From: Megamonas hypermegale
GTDB lineage: Bacteria; Bacillota; Negativicutes; Selenomonadales; Selenomonadaceae
Direction of reading: 5' to 3'
NCBI RefSeq assembly: GCF_900187035.1
Contig: NZ_LT906446.1
Location: forward strand, 558,001 to 622,000
DNA: 64,000 nucleotides
A program made the translations under genes and the position numbers. The notes under the pieces were generated by a model. It was not told the DNA's origin. It ran no database searches and saw nothing but the letters and a program-made list of their open reading frames with translations. Positions 8,135 to 21,484 of this stretch are shown in pieces (position 1 is the first letter of the stretch; each line of letters opens with the position of its first letter).

Positions 8135-8557
8135 ATGTTAGTAGAAGATATCGTTAGATTGGGGCAATTAATACATAATATTGATATAAAAATGATTGCC
8201 AAACAAAACAAAAATTTGACAAGCATGGGAGTAACTGTTCAACAAGGACTAATATTAATTTATTTATATGTCAATAAAGATAAGAAAATAACACAGAAAA
8301 TGTTAGAAGTTAACTTGAATATTACAAATCCAACAGTTACAAATACCATAAAAGTGATGATGAGTAAAAACCTTGTTTATAAAATTAAAGATAAAATTGA
8401 TAAACGGAAATATTATTTATATCTAACACCGTATGGATTGGAACTAGCACCTAAATGTGGTAATATAATGGAAGCTACTGACCGAGAAGCTTATAAAAAT
8501 TTTTCAGAAAAAGAATTAAAGCTTTTGGTGAAGTTATTAGAAAAAGTAAAAATTTAG
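8135..8557 (+). CDS. MarR-family transcriptional regulator
   Basis: The start is the ATG at 8135 behind AGGTGGTGA; the longer frame opens at a GTG inside that site. The 140-residue product has the layout of MarR dimers: helices, then a winged helix-turn-helix at about residues 45-105 (TQKMLEVNLNITNPTVTNTIKVMMSKNLVYKI, with basic wing DKIDKRKYYLYLT), then a C-terminal dimer helix. MarR proteins bind short palindromes and release on ligand binding. The operators at 7506-7521 and 8020-8035 are likely targets, making the exported-repeat gene and the candidate small RNA its probable regulon. The effector cannot be read from the sequence. Confidence 0.85.
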   Translation: MLVEDIVRLGQLIHNIDIKMIAKQNKNLTSMGVTVQQGLILIYLYVNKDKKITQKMLEVNLNITNPTVTNTIKVMMSKNLVYKIKDKIDKRKYYLYLTPYGLELAPKCGNIMEATDREAYKNFSEKELKLLVKLLEKVKI

Positions 8558-8561
8558 ATAA

Positions 8562-10607
<2,046 letters not shown>

Positions 10608-10627
10608 TAGTATTAATAAAAAATAAA

Positions 10628-10656
10628 AAGCTGGAGAAAATCTCCAGCTTATTTTA
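10628..10656. terminator. Bidirectional terminator after ligA
   Basis: AAGCTGGAGA (10628-10637) pairs with TCTCCAGCTT (10641-10650), T-rich on both strands. It serves ligA and the convergent muropeptide cluster; the epimerase stop codon lies in it. Confidence 0.9.
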
Positions 10657-11749
10657 TTTCTGTGATAAATTGCCAATTTTGAATTTCGCTAATGCCAAGC
10701 CCTGCTTGTTCATTCAATAAAATTGTGTTTTTATTGTAACTGATACCACCTTTTATTGGGTCTTCAGCTAATAAATCAGCTGCATCAAGGTCAGCACGAG
10801 TGATGATGGATTTTGCTCCAGCTAAGCTAGCTGAGGCAGTAATACCGAGTTTAGACTCGAGCATACAGCCCATCATGCATTCAACTCCACAAGTTGAAGC
10901 CATATCAGCAATTTTGAGTGCATTATGAATACCGCCTGCTTTCATCAATTTTATATTGATTAAATCACAAGCTCGATTGGATAGAAGTTGAAAGACTTCA
11001 TATGTGCCAAAAGCCGCTTCATCAGCCATAATCAAAGTATCAACGTTATCTGTTACGAATTTCAATCCACTCATATCATGGGCAATTACAGGCTGTTCAA
11101 TCAGCTCTATATTTAAGCCTTTATCTTCGAATTGGCGGATTAAGCGCACAGCTTCTTTGGGTTTCCAGCCTTGGTTGGCATCTAAGCGAATGTTTATTTT
11201 ATCCCCAACAGCTTCGCGAATGGCTTTTACTCGTTCAAAATCAAGTTTTGCATTGCCACCAACTTTTAATTTTAAATCAGTGTAACCATTATTCACAGCT
11301 TCTCTTGCATCTTGTGCCATTATGCTTGGTTCGCGCAAGCTGATTGTCAAATCAGATTTAAAGCTATGGCGATAGCCACCGAGCAGTTTATACAAAGGTA
11401 AATTGCACATTTGACCGAGTAAATCGTATACAGCGATATCTAAGCAAGCTTTAGCAGAAGAATTATGTAACATGGATTTATCTATGCGTTGAAATATTTC
11501 TTCTGTTTCCCAGATATCAAGTCCAATTAATTGAGGTGCAATGACATTTTGTATAGCGGAAATAATTGAATCTTGGCTATCACCCGTTATCACGGCAGTA
11601 GGTGGTGCATTTCCATAGCCGACATTGCCCGTATCTGTGATAATTTTTATTATAATATCTTCAGCAAAATCGACATGACGCAATGCTGTGATAAAAGGTT
11701 TTTTTAAAGGAATTTTAACTTTCCCGATTTCTATTTTTATTATTTTCAT
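10649..11749 (-). CDS. Dipeptide epimerase, enolase superfamily (L-Ala-D/L-Glu type)
   Basis: The start is the ATG at 11749 behind AGAGGTA, giving 366 residues, normal for the family. A capping domain is followed by the TIM-barrel core: catalytic Lys pair in DLKLKVGG (about 162-164), metal ligands in DANQGW, IEQP and ADEAAFG, and the second-face Lys in INIKLMKAGG. These match the L-Ala-D/L-Glu epimerases (YcjG/YkfB), which convert the L-Ala-D-Glu released from peptidoglycan into L-Ala-L-Glu for breakdown. It is last of a set of three genes after an M20 peptidase (10-base gap) and an LD-carboxypeptidase, supporting a murein-peptide role. Exact dipeptide specificity is not certain. Confidence 0.88.
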   Translation of the reverse strand: MKIIKIEIGKVKIPLKKPFITALRHVDFAEDIIIKIITDTGNVGYGNAPPTAVITGDSQDSIISAIQNVIAPQLIGLDIWETEEIFQRIDKSMLHNSSAKACLDIAVYDLLGQMCNLPLYKLLGGYRHSFKSDLTISLREPSIMAQDAREAVNNGYTDLKLKVGGNAKLDFERVKAIREAVGDKINIRLDANQGWKPKEAVRLIRQFEDKGLNIELIEQPVIAHDMSGLKFVTDNVDTLIMADEAAFGTYEVFQLLSNRACDLINIKLMKAGGIHNALKIADMASTCGVECMMGCMLESKLGITASASLAGAKSIITRADLDAADLLAEDPIKGGISYNKNTILLNEQAGLGISEIQNWQFITEIK

Positions 11750-11759
11750 GGTATACCTC

Positions 11760-12890
11760 TTATTCAAACAAAATATCAATGGCAGTCATAGCCATTGCTT
11801 TTGCACCTTTTATTGCTTGCTCTTTGCCAAATGCAGAGTTAGCAGCACAAGCAAATTCAGCAGTATGTGCAAAAATATCTTTGCCAATACAAATTGTTGG
11901 TTGACATGTACGCGTTACATGACTGACATTGCCAACATCAGTTGAACCATCAGCATAATCATCAGGAAAAATACTGTATTTTTCACCGAGTAAATTAAAA
12001 TTATGTTTATAGTATTCATTTAAACGCATATCACTGCGCAAATCTTTATAAAGTGGTTCATAATGGTACAATTCAACTTTTGCATTATGTTTTTTGGCGA
12101 TATCATTTGCCAATTGTTTTATCTGTACAAGCATGGTATTTTCCAAATAATCGCTATTTAAAGCGCGAATTGTAGAACGAAGTGTTGCTTTAGCAGGAAT
12201 GATATTTGGCGCAATGCCACCTTCTGTTATAATAGTGCCAATTAAATTAGGCTCAGTGAAAGTATTTTGTAGCTGCTTTAACTTTGTATAAAAATCAACG
12301 AGTGCATCTAGAGCATTGATACCATGATAAACAGGGTCAGCGATATGAGCTTCTTTGCCGATAAAATTGACTTGCAGTGGGTGCGAAGCATAAGATGTGC
12401 CACCGATGGAAGTTTTATCATCAGGGTGAATGATGAGTGCAGCATCGACATCATCAAAAAAACCACTTTCGGCTATATCTATTTTAGCGCCGACTGTTTC
12501 TTCAGCGGGACAACCGAAAACAATTGTTTGAGCAATTTTATCCGTGAGTTGATTAAAGGCAATTGCTGCCCCAATACTCATCATGGATATTAAATTATGG
12601 CCACAAGCATGACCGATATCGGGCAAAGCATCGTATTCAGTTAAAAAGCCAATTTTTTTATTATGTGTATTTCCTTTAACTGCTATGAAAGCGGTAGAAT
12701 ACTTATCTGTTAAAATTGGCGTAAAATCAAAATTAAATTGTTTTAAAATTTTTTGTAAATAATTGACAGCTTTTATTTCTTTACCGCTGATTTCAGGATT
12801 TTTAGCTAAAAAATCTGCTAATTGATACAGTAGCGGTGCTAATTGGTCAATTTTTCTACATATTTCTTGTTTTAAATCATTTTTATTCAT
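11760..12890 (-). CDS. M20-family dipeptidase/amidohydrolase
   Basis: A zinc-dependent M20 amidohydrolase. Metal-site motifs are EYDALPDIGHACGHN (about 85-100), PAEETVGAK and a late His (DIFAHTAEF); a dimerisation domain sits between. It is closest in look to the PM20D2/AbgB-like branch, which cleaves dipeptides and acyl-amino acids. The start is uncertain: ATG at 12890 gives 376 residues and a natural M20 N-terminus, while an in-frame TTG at 12932 overlaps the end of the LD-carboxypeptidase gene and has an AGTGAAG before it. Between a carboxypeptidase for murein tetrapeptides and an Ala-Glu-type epimerase, it may split the resulting dipeptide (inference). Confidence 0.85.
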   Translation of the reverse strand: MNKNDLKQEICRKIDQLAPLLYQLADFLAKNPEISGKEIKAVNYLQKILKQFNFDFTPILTDKYSTAFIAVKGNTHNKKIGFLTEYDALPDIGHACGHNLISMMSIGAAIAFNQLTDKIAQTIVFGCPAEETVGAKIDIAESGFFDDVDAALIIHPDDKTSIGGTSYASHPLQVNFIGKEAHIADPVYHGINALDALVDFYTKLKQLQNTFTEPNLIGTIITEGGIAPNIIPAKATLRSTIRALNSDYLENTMLVQIKQLANDIAKKHNAKVELYHYEPLYKDLRSDMRLNEYYKHNFNLLGEKYSIFPDDYADGSTDVGNVSHVTRTCQPTICIGKDIFAHTAEFACAANSAFGKEQAIKGAKAMAMTAIDILFE

Positions 12891-12916
12891 CGAGTAATAA
12901 AATTCTTTCTTAAAGT

Positions 12917-13870
12917 TTAACGTATTTTGCAATGTGCTTCACTAATGAAAAATTCAACATGTTCATCATTGATATTTATTTTTGCATTTACACCGAGCGG
13001 TAAAAAAGCATTTGTCTTTTCATGTCCTGCTGGAAATCCATATATTGTTGGCACTTTGGCAAGTCTAGCGTATTGCATCAATACTTCTTTGACAGTGAAT
13101 TCATATTTGGACTGTTTTGTAGGTGTACAATGAGTAAATTGACCAAAGATGAGTCCTTTGATATTTTTAAGCAAACCATTTTGCCATAATTGTTGGAGCA
13201 TTCTATCAATAGCATAAGCTTCTTCGCCAACATCTTCTAAAAATAAGATGGAATTATCGCCTTTTAATTCATATGGTGTACCGCACATTGCGGCAATAAC
13301 ACTTAAATTACCACCGATGAGTCTGCCAAAAGCATTGCCAGGATAGAAACCTTGCATTTTATATTTTTTAGGTATTGGGAAAGCACCAATAGGCAAGGAT
13401 GAACAAAGACCTCGGCAAAAACTAGCAATGGTATATTTAGTAGGATTTTGTGATAAACTTTTCAGCATTGGACCGTGAATTGTGACAAGACGACTTTTTT
13501 GACCAATAGCTGTATGAAGCGCTGTAACATCACTGAAACCGACTAAAAGTTTAGGATTTTGACGTATCAGTTGGTAATCGAGATAGTCAAGTATTCTAGT
13601 GCAACCATAACCGCCACCAAAGCATAAAATGGCATCAACTTCTTTATCGGCAAAAAACTTATTTAATTCATCAGCACGAAGCTTATCACTGCCAGCTAAA
13701 TAACCTTCATTTGCTGTTAATGTCGTTGATAATTTAGTTGTATATCCCCATTCATGTAATAATTTTATACCGGCTGTATAATCGAAATTTTCACAGGCAG
13801 AAGCAGGAGCTACAATGCCAATACAGCTTCCAGATTGTAGAACTTTTCCTTTATGACGCGGATTAATCAT
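12917..13870 (-). CDS. LD-carboxypeptidase, peptidase family S66
   Basis: Removes the terminal D-Ala from murein tetrapeptides in the cytosol. The 317 residues fit family S66: an N-terminal Rossmann-like half with the nucleophile in VGFSDVTAL (about 112), and a C-terminal half with the Glu in LEDVGEEAYAIDRML and the His in GFPAGHEKTNAFLPLG. No signal peptide, as expected for the cytosolic enzyme (LdcA/YkfA). The ATG follows AAGGAGGA; its own promoter (13917-13945) lies between it and the terminator of the upstream peptide-binding gene. It leads the set LD-carboxypeptidase, M20 peptidase, epimerase. Confidence 0.92.
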   Translation of the reverse strand: MINPRHKGKVLQSGSCIGIVAPASACENFDYTAGIKLLHEWGYTTKLSTTLTANEGYLAGSDKLRADELNKFFADKEVDAILCFGGGYGCTRILDYLDYQLIRQNPKLLVGFSDVTALHTAIGQKSRLVTIHGPMLKSLSQNPTKYTIASFCRGLCSSLPIGAFPIPKKYKMQGFYPGNAFGRLIGGNLSVIAAMCGTPYELKGDNSILFLEDVGEEAYAIDRMLQQLWQNGLLKNIKGLIFGQFTHCTPTKQSKYEFTVKEVLMQYARLAKVPTIYGFPAGHEKTNAFLPLGVNAKININDEHVEFFISEAHCKIR

Positions 13871-13916
13871 TAGAGGAGTCCTCCTTCTTTATAATATTAA
13901 ACTAGTATACTTTATT

Positions 13917-13945
13917 AGCATAGCATGGTAATTTGTGTGCGTCAA
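13917..13945 (-). promoter_or_regulatory. Promoter of the LD-carboxypeptidase operon
   Basis: On the minus strand TTGACG (13945-13940) and TATGCT (13922-13917), spacer exactly 17. It sits just after the terminator of the peptide-binding gene. Confidence 0.65.
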
Positions 13946-13959
13946 TTAATTGTACGTAT

Positions 13960-13998
13960 AAAAAACTACCTGCTTTTTTATTTTGCAGGTAGTTTTTT
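13960..13998 (-). terminator. Terminator after the peptide-binding lipoprotein gene
   Basis: Fourteen-base perfect arms (AAAAAACTACCTGC with GCAGGTAGTTTTTT), T run on the minus strand, directly after the stop codon at 14001. Confidence 0.9.
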
Positions 13999-14000
13999 TA

Positions 14001-15587
14001 TCACGGAGTTTGTTCTTCAATGTATGCTTCTTTAAAATCAATTGTGCCTAAAATAGACCAGCGATAACCTTTTACATATGGTTGAACGATATATGGTTGT
14101 GTTGTGTAATAAATTGGTAGGACAACAGCATCATCCATGAGAATTTTTTCTGCTTCATGCATTTTTTCCATGCGTATAGCTTGGTCATTTGTATTTTGTG
14201 CTGCTGAGACTAATTCATTATATGCAGGGTTATGATATTGTCCATCATTATTTTTATCGAGGTAAATATCCATAAATGTCATAGGGTCAGCATAATCGCC
14301 TACCCAAGAAGCACGAGCAACTTGGAAATTGCCTTGATTTCTAGCGTCAAGATAAACTTTTGTTTCTTGATTTAACAATTCAACATTTACATTTAAATTA
14401 TCTTTCCACATGGCTTGAATTATTTCTGCTACAGCTTTATTCATTTCATTTGTATTATATAAAATTGTTATCGGTGGCAGATTTTCACCATTAGGGTAAC
14501 CTGCCTCAGCCAGTAATTCTCTAGCTTTTTCTGGATTATACTCGACAAAATTGCCGCCTTCTTCACGGAAATCTACACCTGTTGCAGGATTTTTTAGTCC
14601 TGGAGGTACCCAAGCATAAGCAGGTTTTTTCCCGCCTTTAATGATGTTATTGACGAGCATTTCTCTATCGACAGCCATGGAAAAAGCTTTTCTGACTTTT
14701 GGATTGTCAAATGGTGCTTTAGCTGTGTTGAAGCTGTAATAATATGCACCAAAATAAGGGCTGATATGATATAAGCCAGCTTTAGTCAAGCGGTCTTGTT
14801 CAGAAATTGGTGGTTCTACTGTTAAATTTGCTTGTCCACTTTCTACCATGGAAACGCGGGTACTTTGTGATTCACTGATAGGCCAAAGCATGGTGGAGAG
14901 TTTTACATTGTCTTTATCCCAATATTTATCATTTTTAACAAATTGTAATTGATTGGAATGTATCCAACGCGTTAATACAAATGGCCCATTGGATACAATT
15001 TTATCATTTGCTGCCCAAATTTCTGGGTCTTTTTCAACAACGTGTTTCGGCACAGGATAATAACAGTGAAAAGATGTCAAATTTAGAAAATACGTTATTG
15101 GTGCTTTTAGTTTTACAAATAAGGTTTTGTCATCAAGTGCCTTAACGCCAACTTCATCAATTGTTTTTTTCTGGGAAAAATATTCTTCACCATTTAATAA
15201 AGGATACATCATATAAGCATTTTCGGAAGCTGTTTCAGGATTTAGTACTCGTTTCCAAGCGTATTCAAAATCATATGCAGTTAGCGGTGTACCATCGTTC
15301 CAAACGAGTCCATCACGCAAATGAAAAATGTATTCTGTACCATCAGCAGAAATTTCCCATTTTTCAGCTGCGGCAGGCTGAGGCTGCTCGTTTTCATCAA
15401 GGCGAGTTAAACCTTCAAATAAAGCTAATTCGACATTAGACTCAGCAAGTGCCGTGCTTTTGCCTGGGTCAAGTGTAGCAGGTTCTGCTTCTAGTGCATA
15501 GCGCACAGTATCATTGTTGACTGTATCACTACAACCTGCAATGATAAATGTACATAAAATCATCATCAATGTTAAAATTTTTCGCAC
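14001..15587 (-). CDS. Peptide ABC transporter substrate-binding lipoprotein (OppA/MppA type)
   Basis: A family 5 solute-binding protein of 528 residues, the usual length. It opens with a lipoprotein signal ending in IIAGCSD (Cys at about 19), so it would be anchored on the outer face of the cytoplasmic membrane. The PATLDPGKS start and the WKRVLNPETAS, GTGPF-like (VSNGPFVLTRW) and AYYYSFNT regions are typical of OppA. The start is GTG (15587) behind AAGGAGTT; no permease or ATPase genes lie nearby, so it must use a transporter coded elsewhere. Next to LD-carboxypeptidase and an epimerase it is a candidate murein-peptide binder like MppA (inference). Confidence 0.92.
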   Translation of the reverse strand: MRKILTLMMILCTFIIAGCSDTVNNDTVRYALEAEPATLDPGKSTALAESNVELALFEGLTRLDENEQPQPAAAEKWEISADGTEYIFHLRDGLVWNDGTPLTAYDFEYAWKRVLNPETASENAYMMYPLLNGEEYFSQKKTIDEVGVKALDDKTLFVKLKAPITYFLNLTSFHCYYPVPKHVVEKDPEIWAANDKIVSNGPFVLTRWIHSNQLQFVKNDKYWDKDNVKLSTMLWPISESQSTRVSMVESGQANLTVEPPISEQDRLTKAGLYHISPYFGAYYYSFNTAKAPFDNPKVRKAFSMAVDREMLVNNIIKGGKKPAYAWVPPGLKNPATGVDFREEGGNFVEYNPEKARELLAEAGYPNGENLPPITILYNTNEMNKAVAEIIQAMWKDNLNVNVELLNQETKVYLDARNQGNFQVARASWVGDYADPMTFMDIYLDKNNDGQYHNPAYNELVSAAQNTNDQAIRMEKMHEAEKILMDDAVVLPIYYTTQPYIVQPYVKGYRWSILGTIDFKEAYIEEQTP

Positions 15588-15591
15588 GATA

Positions 15592-16374
15592 TCAACTCCT
15601 TTGTTTTGTGGAGTCTAGATATTCTAAAGTATATTTGCCGAGTTCACCCATTTGGTGACCGCCCACGGCATTAGATGGCAGATTAGAAGCAAAAAATATA
15701 ATGCTGTAAACGCCATTTTTACCTTCATAAACGCCACCATCGTGTTCAACATAATCGAGCATGCCTGTTTTATGGTGGAAAATGATATTTTCATCCCAAT
15801 AATACGGTATACGGTCGCGAAATTGTTGACGTGCCAAGACTTCCCAAGCAAATGAAAATCTTGTTTCATTGCGTTTAGTGTAAATATGGTAAAGTAACGT
15901 GTTATAATCAGCAACGCTCATATAATTTTCTTTATTATTTTTGGCAGCGACGAAATCCATCATACAGCGTTGTATTTTCGTATTAGTCAAATGAAGTTTA
16001 TCGGCATAAGCTTGAATTTTCTCCATGCCTATTTGATTAATCAGTAAATTTGTCGCTAGATTATCACTTAGTACAATCATGAGAGAAGCAAGTGCTTTAA
16101 TGGTAAGCTTAGCATCACCATTTATTTCTTGTAATGCTCCACCGCCTTCTACGTGTGGCACTGTATCAACGCGAATTTTTTTAGCAAAATCAATATCACT
16201 ATCGCATAAAGTCGCTAAAATTAAAACTTTAATCATGCTGGCAGATTTGTGTACATAATTTTTTTGATAAGAAATTTTGGGTAATTTTTCATCATCATAT
16301 CTTTGGATTAAATACGACCAATCTCCTGCAAAATTTTTTATTTGTTCTTTAAGATACATATCTAATTCTTGCAT
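15592..16374 (-). CDS. Cytosolic serine hydrolase of the class A beta-lactamase fold
   Basis: A 260-residue protein of the beta-lactamase2 (PF13354-like) family with the three active-site motifs: SMIK (Ser46/Lys49), SDN (103-105) and HKTG (202-204). The omega-loop ExxLN motif of true class A beta-lactamases is not seen; the region reads CMMDFVAAKNNKENY instead. There is no signal peptide, so it should act in the cytosol, where it cannot protect against beta-lactams in the usual way. It ends 4 bases before the peptide-binding lipoprotein gene, whose ribosome binding site lies in its 3' end, so the two are co-transcribed. A peptidase or amidase on murein peptides is plausible (inference). Confidence 0.82.
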   Translation of the reverse strand: MQELDMYLKEQIKNFAGDWSYLIQRYDDEKLPKISYQKNYVHKSASMIKVLILATLCDSDIDFAKKIRVDTVPHVEGGGALQEINGDAKLTIKALASLMIVLSDNLATNLLINQIGMEKIQAYADKLHLTNTKIQRCMMDFVAAKNNKENYMSVADYNTLLYHIYTKRNETRFSFAWEVLARQQFRDRIPYYWDENIIFHHKTGMLDYVEHDGGVYEGKNGVYSIIFFASNLPSNAVGGHQMGELGKYTLEYLDSTKQRS

Positions 16375-16411
16375 AACATCAATTCCTTAAAATTTTATTA
16401 AAACAGAATTA

Positions 16412-16420
16412 ATTATAGCA
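16412..16420 (-). promoter_or_regulatory. Extended -10 promoter of the serine hydrolase operon
   Basis: TGCTATAAT on the minus strand, 38 bases before the ATG at 16374. No clear -35. Confidence 0.5.
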
Positions 16421-16555
16421 TAAAAATGAGATGGGCATTATTTAATATAATATGATAGTGAATTTTTTGTATTTATTTTTGTTGTTCAGTTAATATTGTA
16501 TACAGTATTTAATTGTTAATACCTAAAAAAACTCTAGGCAAAACAGGTTTTATCA

Positions 16556-16564
16556 TGCTATAAT
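16556..16564 (+). promoter_or_regulatory. Extended -10 promoter of gdhA
   Basis: TGCTATAAT, 124 bases before the gdhA start. A second possible -10 (TATAAT at 16650-16655) lies nearer the gene. Confidence 0.5.
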
Positions 16565-16670
16565 GAATTTCAGCGAAGAAATAAATTATTTTATAATTAA
16601 ATTAATATTTTTATATGTAAAATTTTTTTGATTTTTTTGTTTTTCTGTTTATAATGACATAATTTTATAA

Positions 16671-18038
<1,368 letters not shown>

Positions 18039-18051
18039 TAAATGAAACGAT

Positions 18052-18083
18052 AAAAAGGCAGGATTTATTTCCTGTCTTTTTTT
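18052..18083 (+). terminator. Terminator of gdhA
   Basis: AAAAAGGCAGGA pairs with TCCTGTCTTTTT (one G-U) followed by further T. Confidence 0.85.
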
Positions 18084-18248
18084 ATTGAAGAAATTATTTT
18101 TTATATTTAACTTTAATTAATATATAAAATTTTTTATGGTTTTGTGTTTTAGTTGATATAATAAATAATAGTAACTGAAAACACTATTCAATCATTTGAT
18201 AAAATATGATAGAATGGAAACAGTTTATTTTGAAAATGGGGTGAAAAA

Positions 18249-18539
18249 ATGAAAGTTACGAGAGAAGATGTAGAAAATGTAGCTCTCTTATCCCGTCTTA
18301 GAATTGATGAAAAAGATATGGATAAAAATATACAGGAGCTTAGCGATTTTCTTGAATATGTAGATAGATTACAGCAGGTAGATACTGAAAATGTAGCAGC
18401 TACTGCACATGTATTGCCAATTCAAAACGTATTCCGTGAAGATGTTGTAAAACCATCACTTAATCGCGATTTAGCTTTGTCTAATGCTCCAGAACAAGAA
18501 GACGGCTATTTCCGTGTTCCAAAAATCGTTGAAGAATAA
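18249..18539 (+). CDS. gatC: Asp/Glu-tRNA amidotransferase subunit C
   Basis: A 96-residue subunit that holds GatA to GatB in the tRNA-dependent amidotransferase. It opens MKVTREDVENVALLSRLRI, has the LSDFLEYVDRLQQVDTENV region, and ends with the conserved RVPKIVEE tail. Normal length. It leads gatCAB, 15 bases before gatA, and its ATG follows GGGGTGAAAAA. Confidence 0.97.
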   Translation: MKVTREDVENVALLSRLRIDEKDMDKNIQELSDFLEYVDRLQQVDTENVAATAHVLPIQNVFREDVVKPSLNRDLALSNAPEQEDGYFRVPKIVEE

Positions 18540-18554
18540 GAAGGAGGCTTTGTA

Positions 18555-20018
18555 GTGGAATTATTTAATAAAACAGCGCATGAACTTCATGACATGCTCG
18601 TTAATAAAGAAATTTCCGCTGTAGAAATTACGAAAGATGTAATCTCTCGTATGGAAGCTACTGATGATAAAGTAAAAGCATATATTACAAAAACTGCTGA
18701 TTATGCTCTCCAACAGGCAGCAAATGTTGATGCCGATATTGCAGGCGGAGCTAATATTCCTGTACTTGCAGGTATCCCAGCAGCTATTAAAGATAATATC
18801 TGTACAAAAGGTTTAAAAACAACTTGCGCATCTTATATGCTTGAAAATTTTGTTCCACCATATGATGCAACAGTTATGGAAAAAATTCTGCATCAAAAAC
18901 CAGCTCTTTTAGGTAAATTAAATATGGATGAATTTGCTATGGGCGGTTCTACAGAAAACTCAGCATTTTTTGCTACACATAATCCATGGAATTTAGACTG
19001 TGTACCAGGCGGTAGTTCTGGCGGTAGTGCAGCTTCTGTAGCAGCTGGTAGCTCTATTTGGGCACTTGGCTCTGATACAGGTGGGTCTATTCGTCAGCCG
19101 GCTTCTTTCTGTGGCGTTGTTGGTATGAAACCTACTTACGGTCGCGTATCTCGTTATGGTTTAGTAGCATTTGCTTCTTCACTTGACCAAATTGGACCTA
19201 TCACTCGTGACGTTACAGACTGCGCTCATGTTATGAATGTAATCGCAGGTCACGATGAAAAAGACTCCACTTCCGTAAACCAAGCAACACCTGATTACAC
19301 AAAATCACTCGTAAATGATATCAAAGGTTTAAAAATCGGTCTTCCAAAAGAATATTTCATCGATGGTATGGATGAAGATGTAAAAAAAGCTATCAATCAA
19401 GCTATTGAAGATTTGAAAAAACTCGGTGCTGAAATTGTAGAAATCTCTTTACCACATACTGAATATGCAATTTCAACATATTATTTAATCGCTCCGGCTG
19501 AAGCTTCCACAAACTTATCTCGTTATGATGGCGTAAGCTATGGCGCTCGTGTACCTGGCGAAGATATCATTGCTATGATGACAAATACACGTACAGCTAA
19601 ATTCGGTAAAGAAGTAAAACGCCGTATCATGATTGGTAACTACGCTTTAAGTGCAGGTTATTATGATGCTTATTATTTGAAAGCACTCAAAGTAAGAACT
19701 CTTGTAAAACAAGATTTTGATGAAGCTTTCAAAAATGTTGATGTGATTTTAGCTCCAGTAGCACCAACACCAGCTTATAAAATCGGCTCTATGGCAAATG
19801 ACCCACTTAAAATGTACTTAATGGATATCTTTACAGTACCACTTAACCTTGCTGGTCTTCCTGGTATTTCTATTCCATGCGGTAGAAGTAAAGATAATAT
19901 GCCAATTGGTATGCAGTTTATCGGAAAAGCACTTGATGAAGAAACAATCATTCGTGCAGCATACACATATGAAGTAAATCATGATTATGCTAACAAAATT
20001 GCACAGGGGGTAGAATAA
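18555..20018 (+). CDS. gatA: Asp/Glu-tRNA amidotransferase subunit A
   Basis: The amidase subunit that frees ammonia from glutamine for transfer to misacylated Glu-tRNA-Gln or Asp-tRNA-Asn. The 487 residues carry the amidase-signature triad: Lys in [12 protein letters not shown] (about 79), the cis-Ser in [14 protein letters not shown] and the nucleophile Ser in [14 protein letters not shown] (about 178). Its GTG start follows AAGGAGG. The stop overlaps the gatB start (TAATG), indicating tight translational coupling. The complex suggests tRNA amidation is used here, though absence of glutaminyl- or asparaginyl-tRNA synthetase cannot be judged from this window. Confidence 0.97.
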   Translation: MELFNKTAHELHDMLVNKEISAVEITKDVISRMEATDDKVKAYITKTADYALQQAANVDADIAGGANIPVLAGIPAAIKDNICTKGLKTTCASYMLENFVPPYDATVMEKILHQKPALLGKLNMDEFAMGGSTENSAFFATHNPWNLDCVPGGSSGGSAASVAAGSSIWALGSDTGGSIRQPASFCGVVGMKPTYGRVSRYGLVAFASSLDQIGPITRDVTDCAHVMNVIAGHDEKDSTSVNQATPDYTKSLVNDIKGLKIGLPKEYFIDGMDEDVKKAINQAIEDLKKLGAEIVEISLPHTEYAISTYYLIAPAEASTNLSRYDGVSYGARVPGEDIIAMMTNTRTAKFGKEVKRRIMIGNYALSAGYYDAYYLKALKVRTLVKQDFDEAFKNVDVILAPVAPTPAYKIGSMANDPLKMYLMDIFTVPLNLAGLPGISIPCGRSKDNMPIGMQFIGKALDEETIIRAAYTYEVNHDYANKIAQGVE

Positions 20019-21445
20019 TGAAATACGAAGCAGTCATTGGTCTGGAAATTCATAGCGAATTAAAAACTAATACAAAAATTTTCTGTAGTTGCGCTACTTC
20101 CTTCGGTGCTGAACAAAATACACATGTTTGCCCTGTTTGCTTAGGCTTGCCAGGTGTATTGCCTGTAGTCAATAAACGAGTTGTTGAATTTGCTATTAAA
20201 GCAGGTTTAGCACTTAACTGCACAATTAATAAATTCAGCAAATTTGACCGTAAAAACTATTATTATCCAGATTTGCCGAAAAACTTCCAGACTTCACAGT
20301 TCGATTTGCCAATCGCTGAACATGGCTATGTAGATATCGAAGTAGAAGGAAAGAAAAAACGCGTTCGTATAACTCGTATTCACATGGAAGAAGATGCTGG
20401 TAAACTCGTTCATTCCGGTACAACAATTAAAGATTCTTCTAGCTCTAATGTTGACTACAACCGTACTGGCGTACCACTTATTGAAATCGTTTCTGAACCA
20501 GATATGCACACTCCAGCAGAAGCTCGCGCTTATATGGAAAAAATCCGTTCTATTTTACAGTACATCGATGTATCTAACTGCAAAATGGAAGAAGGTAATT
20601 TGCGCGCTGACGTAAACGTATCACTTCGTCCAGAAGGTAGCGATAAACTCGGTACAAAAGTAGAAATGAAAAACTTGAACTCCTTTAAAGTCGTTGAAGA
20701 TTCTTTGGAATATGAAATTGAACGCCAAGCTGAAGTATTAGAAGATGGTGGTATTCTCGTTCAGGAAACTCGTACTTGGGATGATGGTCGCGGTATTACA
20801 CTTTCCATGCGTAGTAAAGAAAAAGCGCAAGATTATCGCTATATGCCAGAACCAGACTTAGTGCCAATCGTTACAACTGATGAACAGATTGAAGAATATA
20901 GAAAACAGTTGCCAGAACTTCCAGATGCTCGTAAAGCTCGCCTCGTTGGTGAATATGGTTTACCAGAATATGATGCAGAAATCATCACAGCTACACGCGC
21001 TATGGCTGAATATTTTGATGCTGTAGTATCTGCTGGTGCTGATGCTAAACTTGCTGCTAACTGGATGATGGGTGAACTTTCTAAACACTTAAATGCTAGT
21101 GAAAAAACTATTGAAGATAGCCCAGTATCTGCTAAAAACTTAGCAGCACTCATCGCTTTAATCAGTAAAGGTACAATTTCTTCAAAAATCGCTAAAAAAG
21201 TATTTGAAGAAATGTGGTCTTCCGGTGATGAACCAGAAAAAATTGTCAAAGAAAAAGGCTTAGTTCAGATTACAGATACAAAAGCTATTGAAGAAATTGT
21301 AGATAAAGCTATTGCTGACAATCCAAAAGCTGTATCTGATTATCCAAAATCCATGGGCTTCTTGATTGGACAGGTTATGAAAGCAAGTAAAGGTAAAGCA
21401 AATCCTGGACTTGTAAATAAACTCATAAAAGAAAAATTAGGCTAA
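20018..21445 (+). CDS. gatB: Asp/Glu-tRNA amidotransferase subunit B
   Basis: The tRNA-binding and kinase-like subunit that activates the Asp or Glu on the tRNA with ATP before amidation. The 475 residues include [30 protein letters not shown], the [21 protein letters not shown] region, HMEEDAGK, and the C-terminal YqeY-like tail ending [14 protein letters not shown]. Normal length. Its first base is the last base of the gatA stop; a strong terminator follows 40 bases after the stop. Confidence 0.97.
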   Translation: MKYEAVIGLEIHSELKTNTKIFCSCATSFGAEQNTHVCPVCLGLPGVLPVVNKRVVEFAIKAGLALNCTINKFSKFDRKNYYYPDLPKNFQTSQFDLPIAEHGYVDIEVEGKKKRVRITRIHMEEDAGKLVHSGTTIKDSSSSNVDYNRTGVPLIEIVSEPDMHTPAEARAYMEKIRSILQYIDVSNCKMEEGNLRADVNVSLRPEGSDKLGTKVEMKNLNSFKVVEDSLEYEIERQAEVLEDGGILVQETRTWDDGRGITLSMRSKEKAQDYRYMPEPDLVPIVTTDEQIEEYRKQLPELPDARKARLVGEYGLPEYDAEIITATRAMAEYFDAVVSAGADAKLAANWMMGELSKHLNASEKTIEDSPVSAKNLAALIALISKGTISSKIAKKVFEEMWSSGDEPEKIVKEKGLVQITDTKAIEEIVDKAIADNPKAVSDYPKSMGFLIGQVMKASKGKANPGLVNKLIKEKLG

Positions 21446-21484
21446 TAATTTATTTAGTATAACTTTTATCAGCCAATTGAAATT

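Noticed and set aside
15592-16374. True class A beta-lactamase giving resistance
   Set aside because: No signal peptide and no ExxLN omega-loop motif; position in a peptide-salvage operon points elsewhere.
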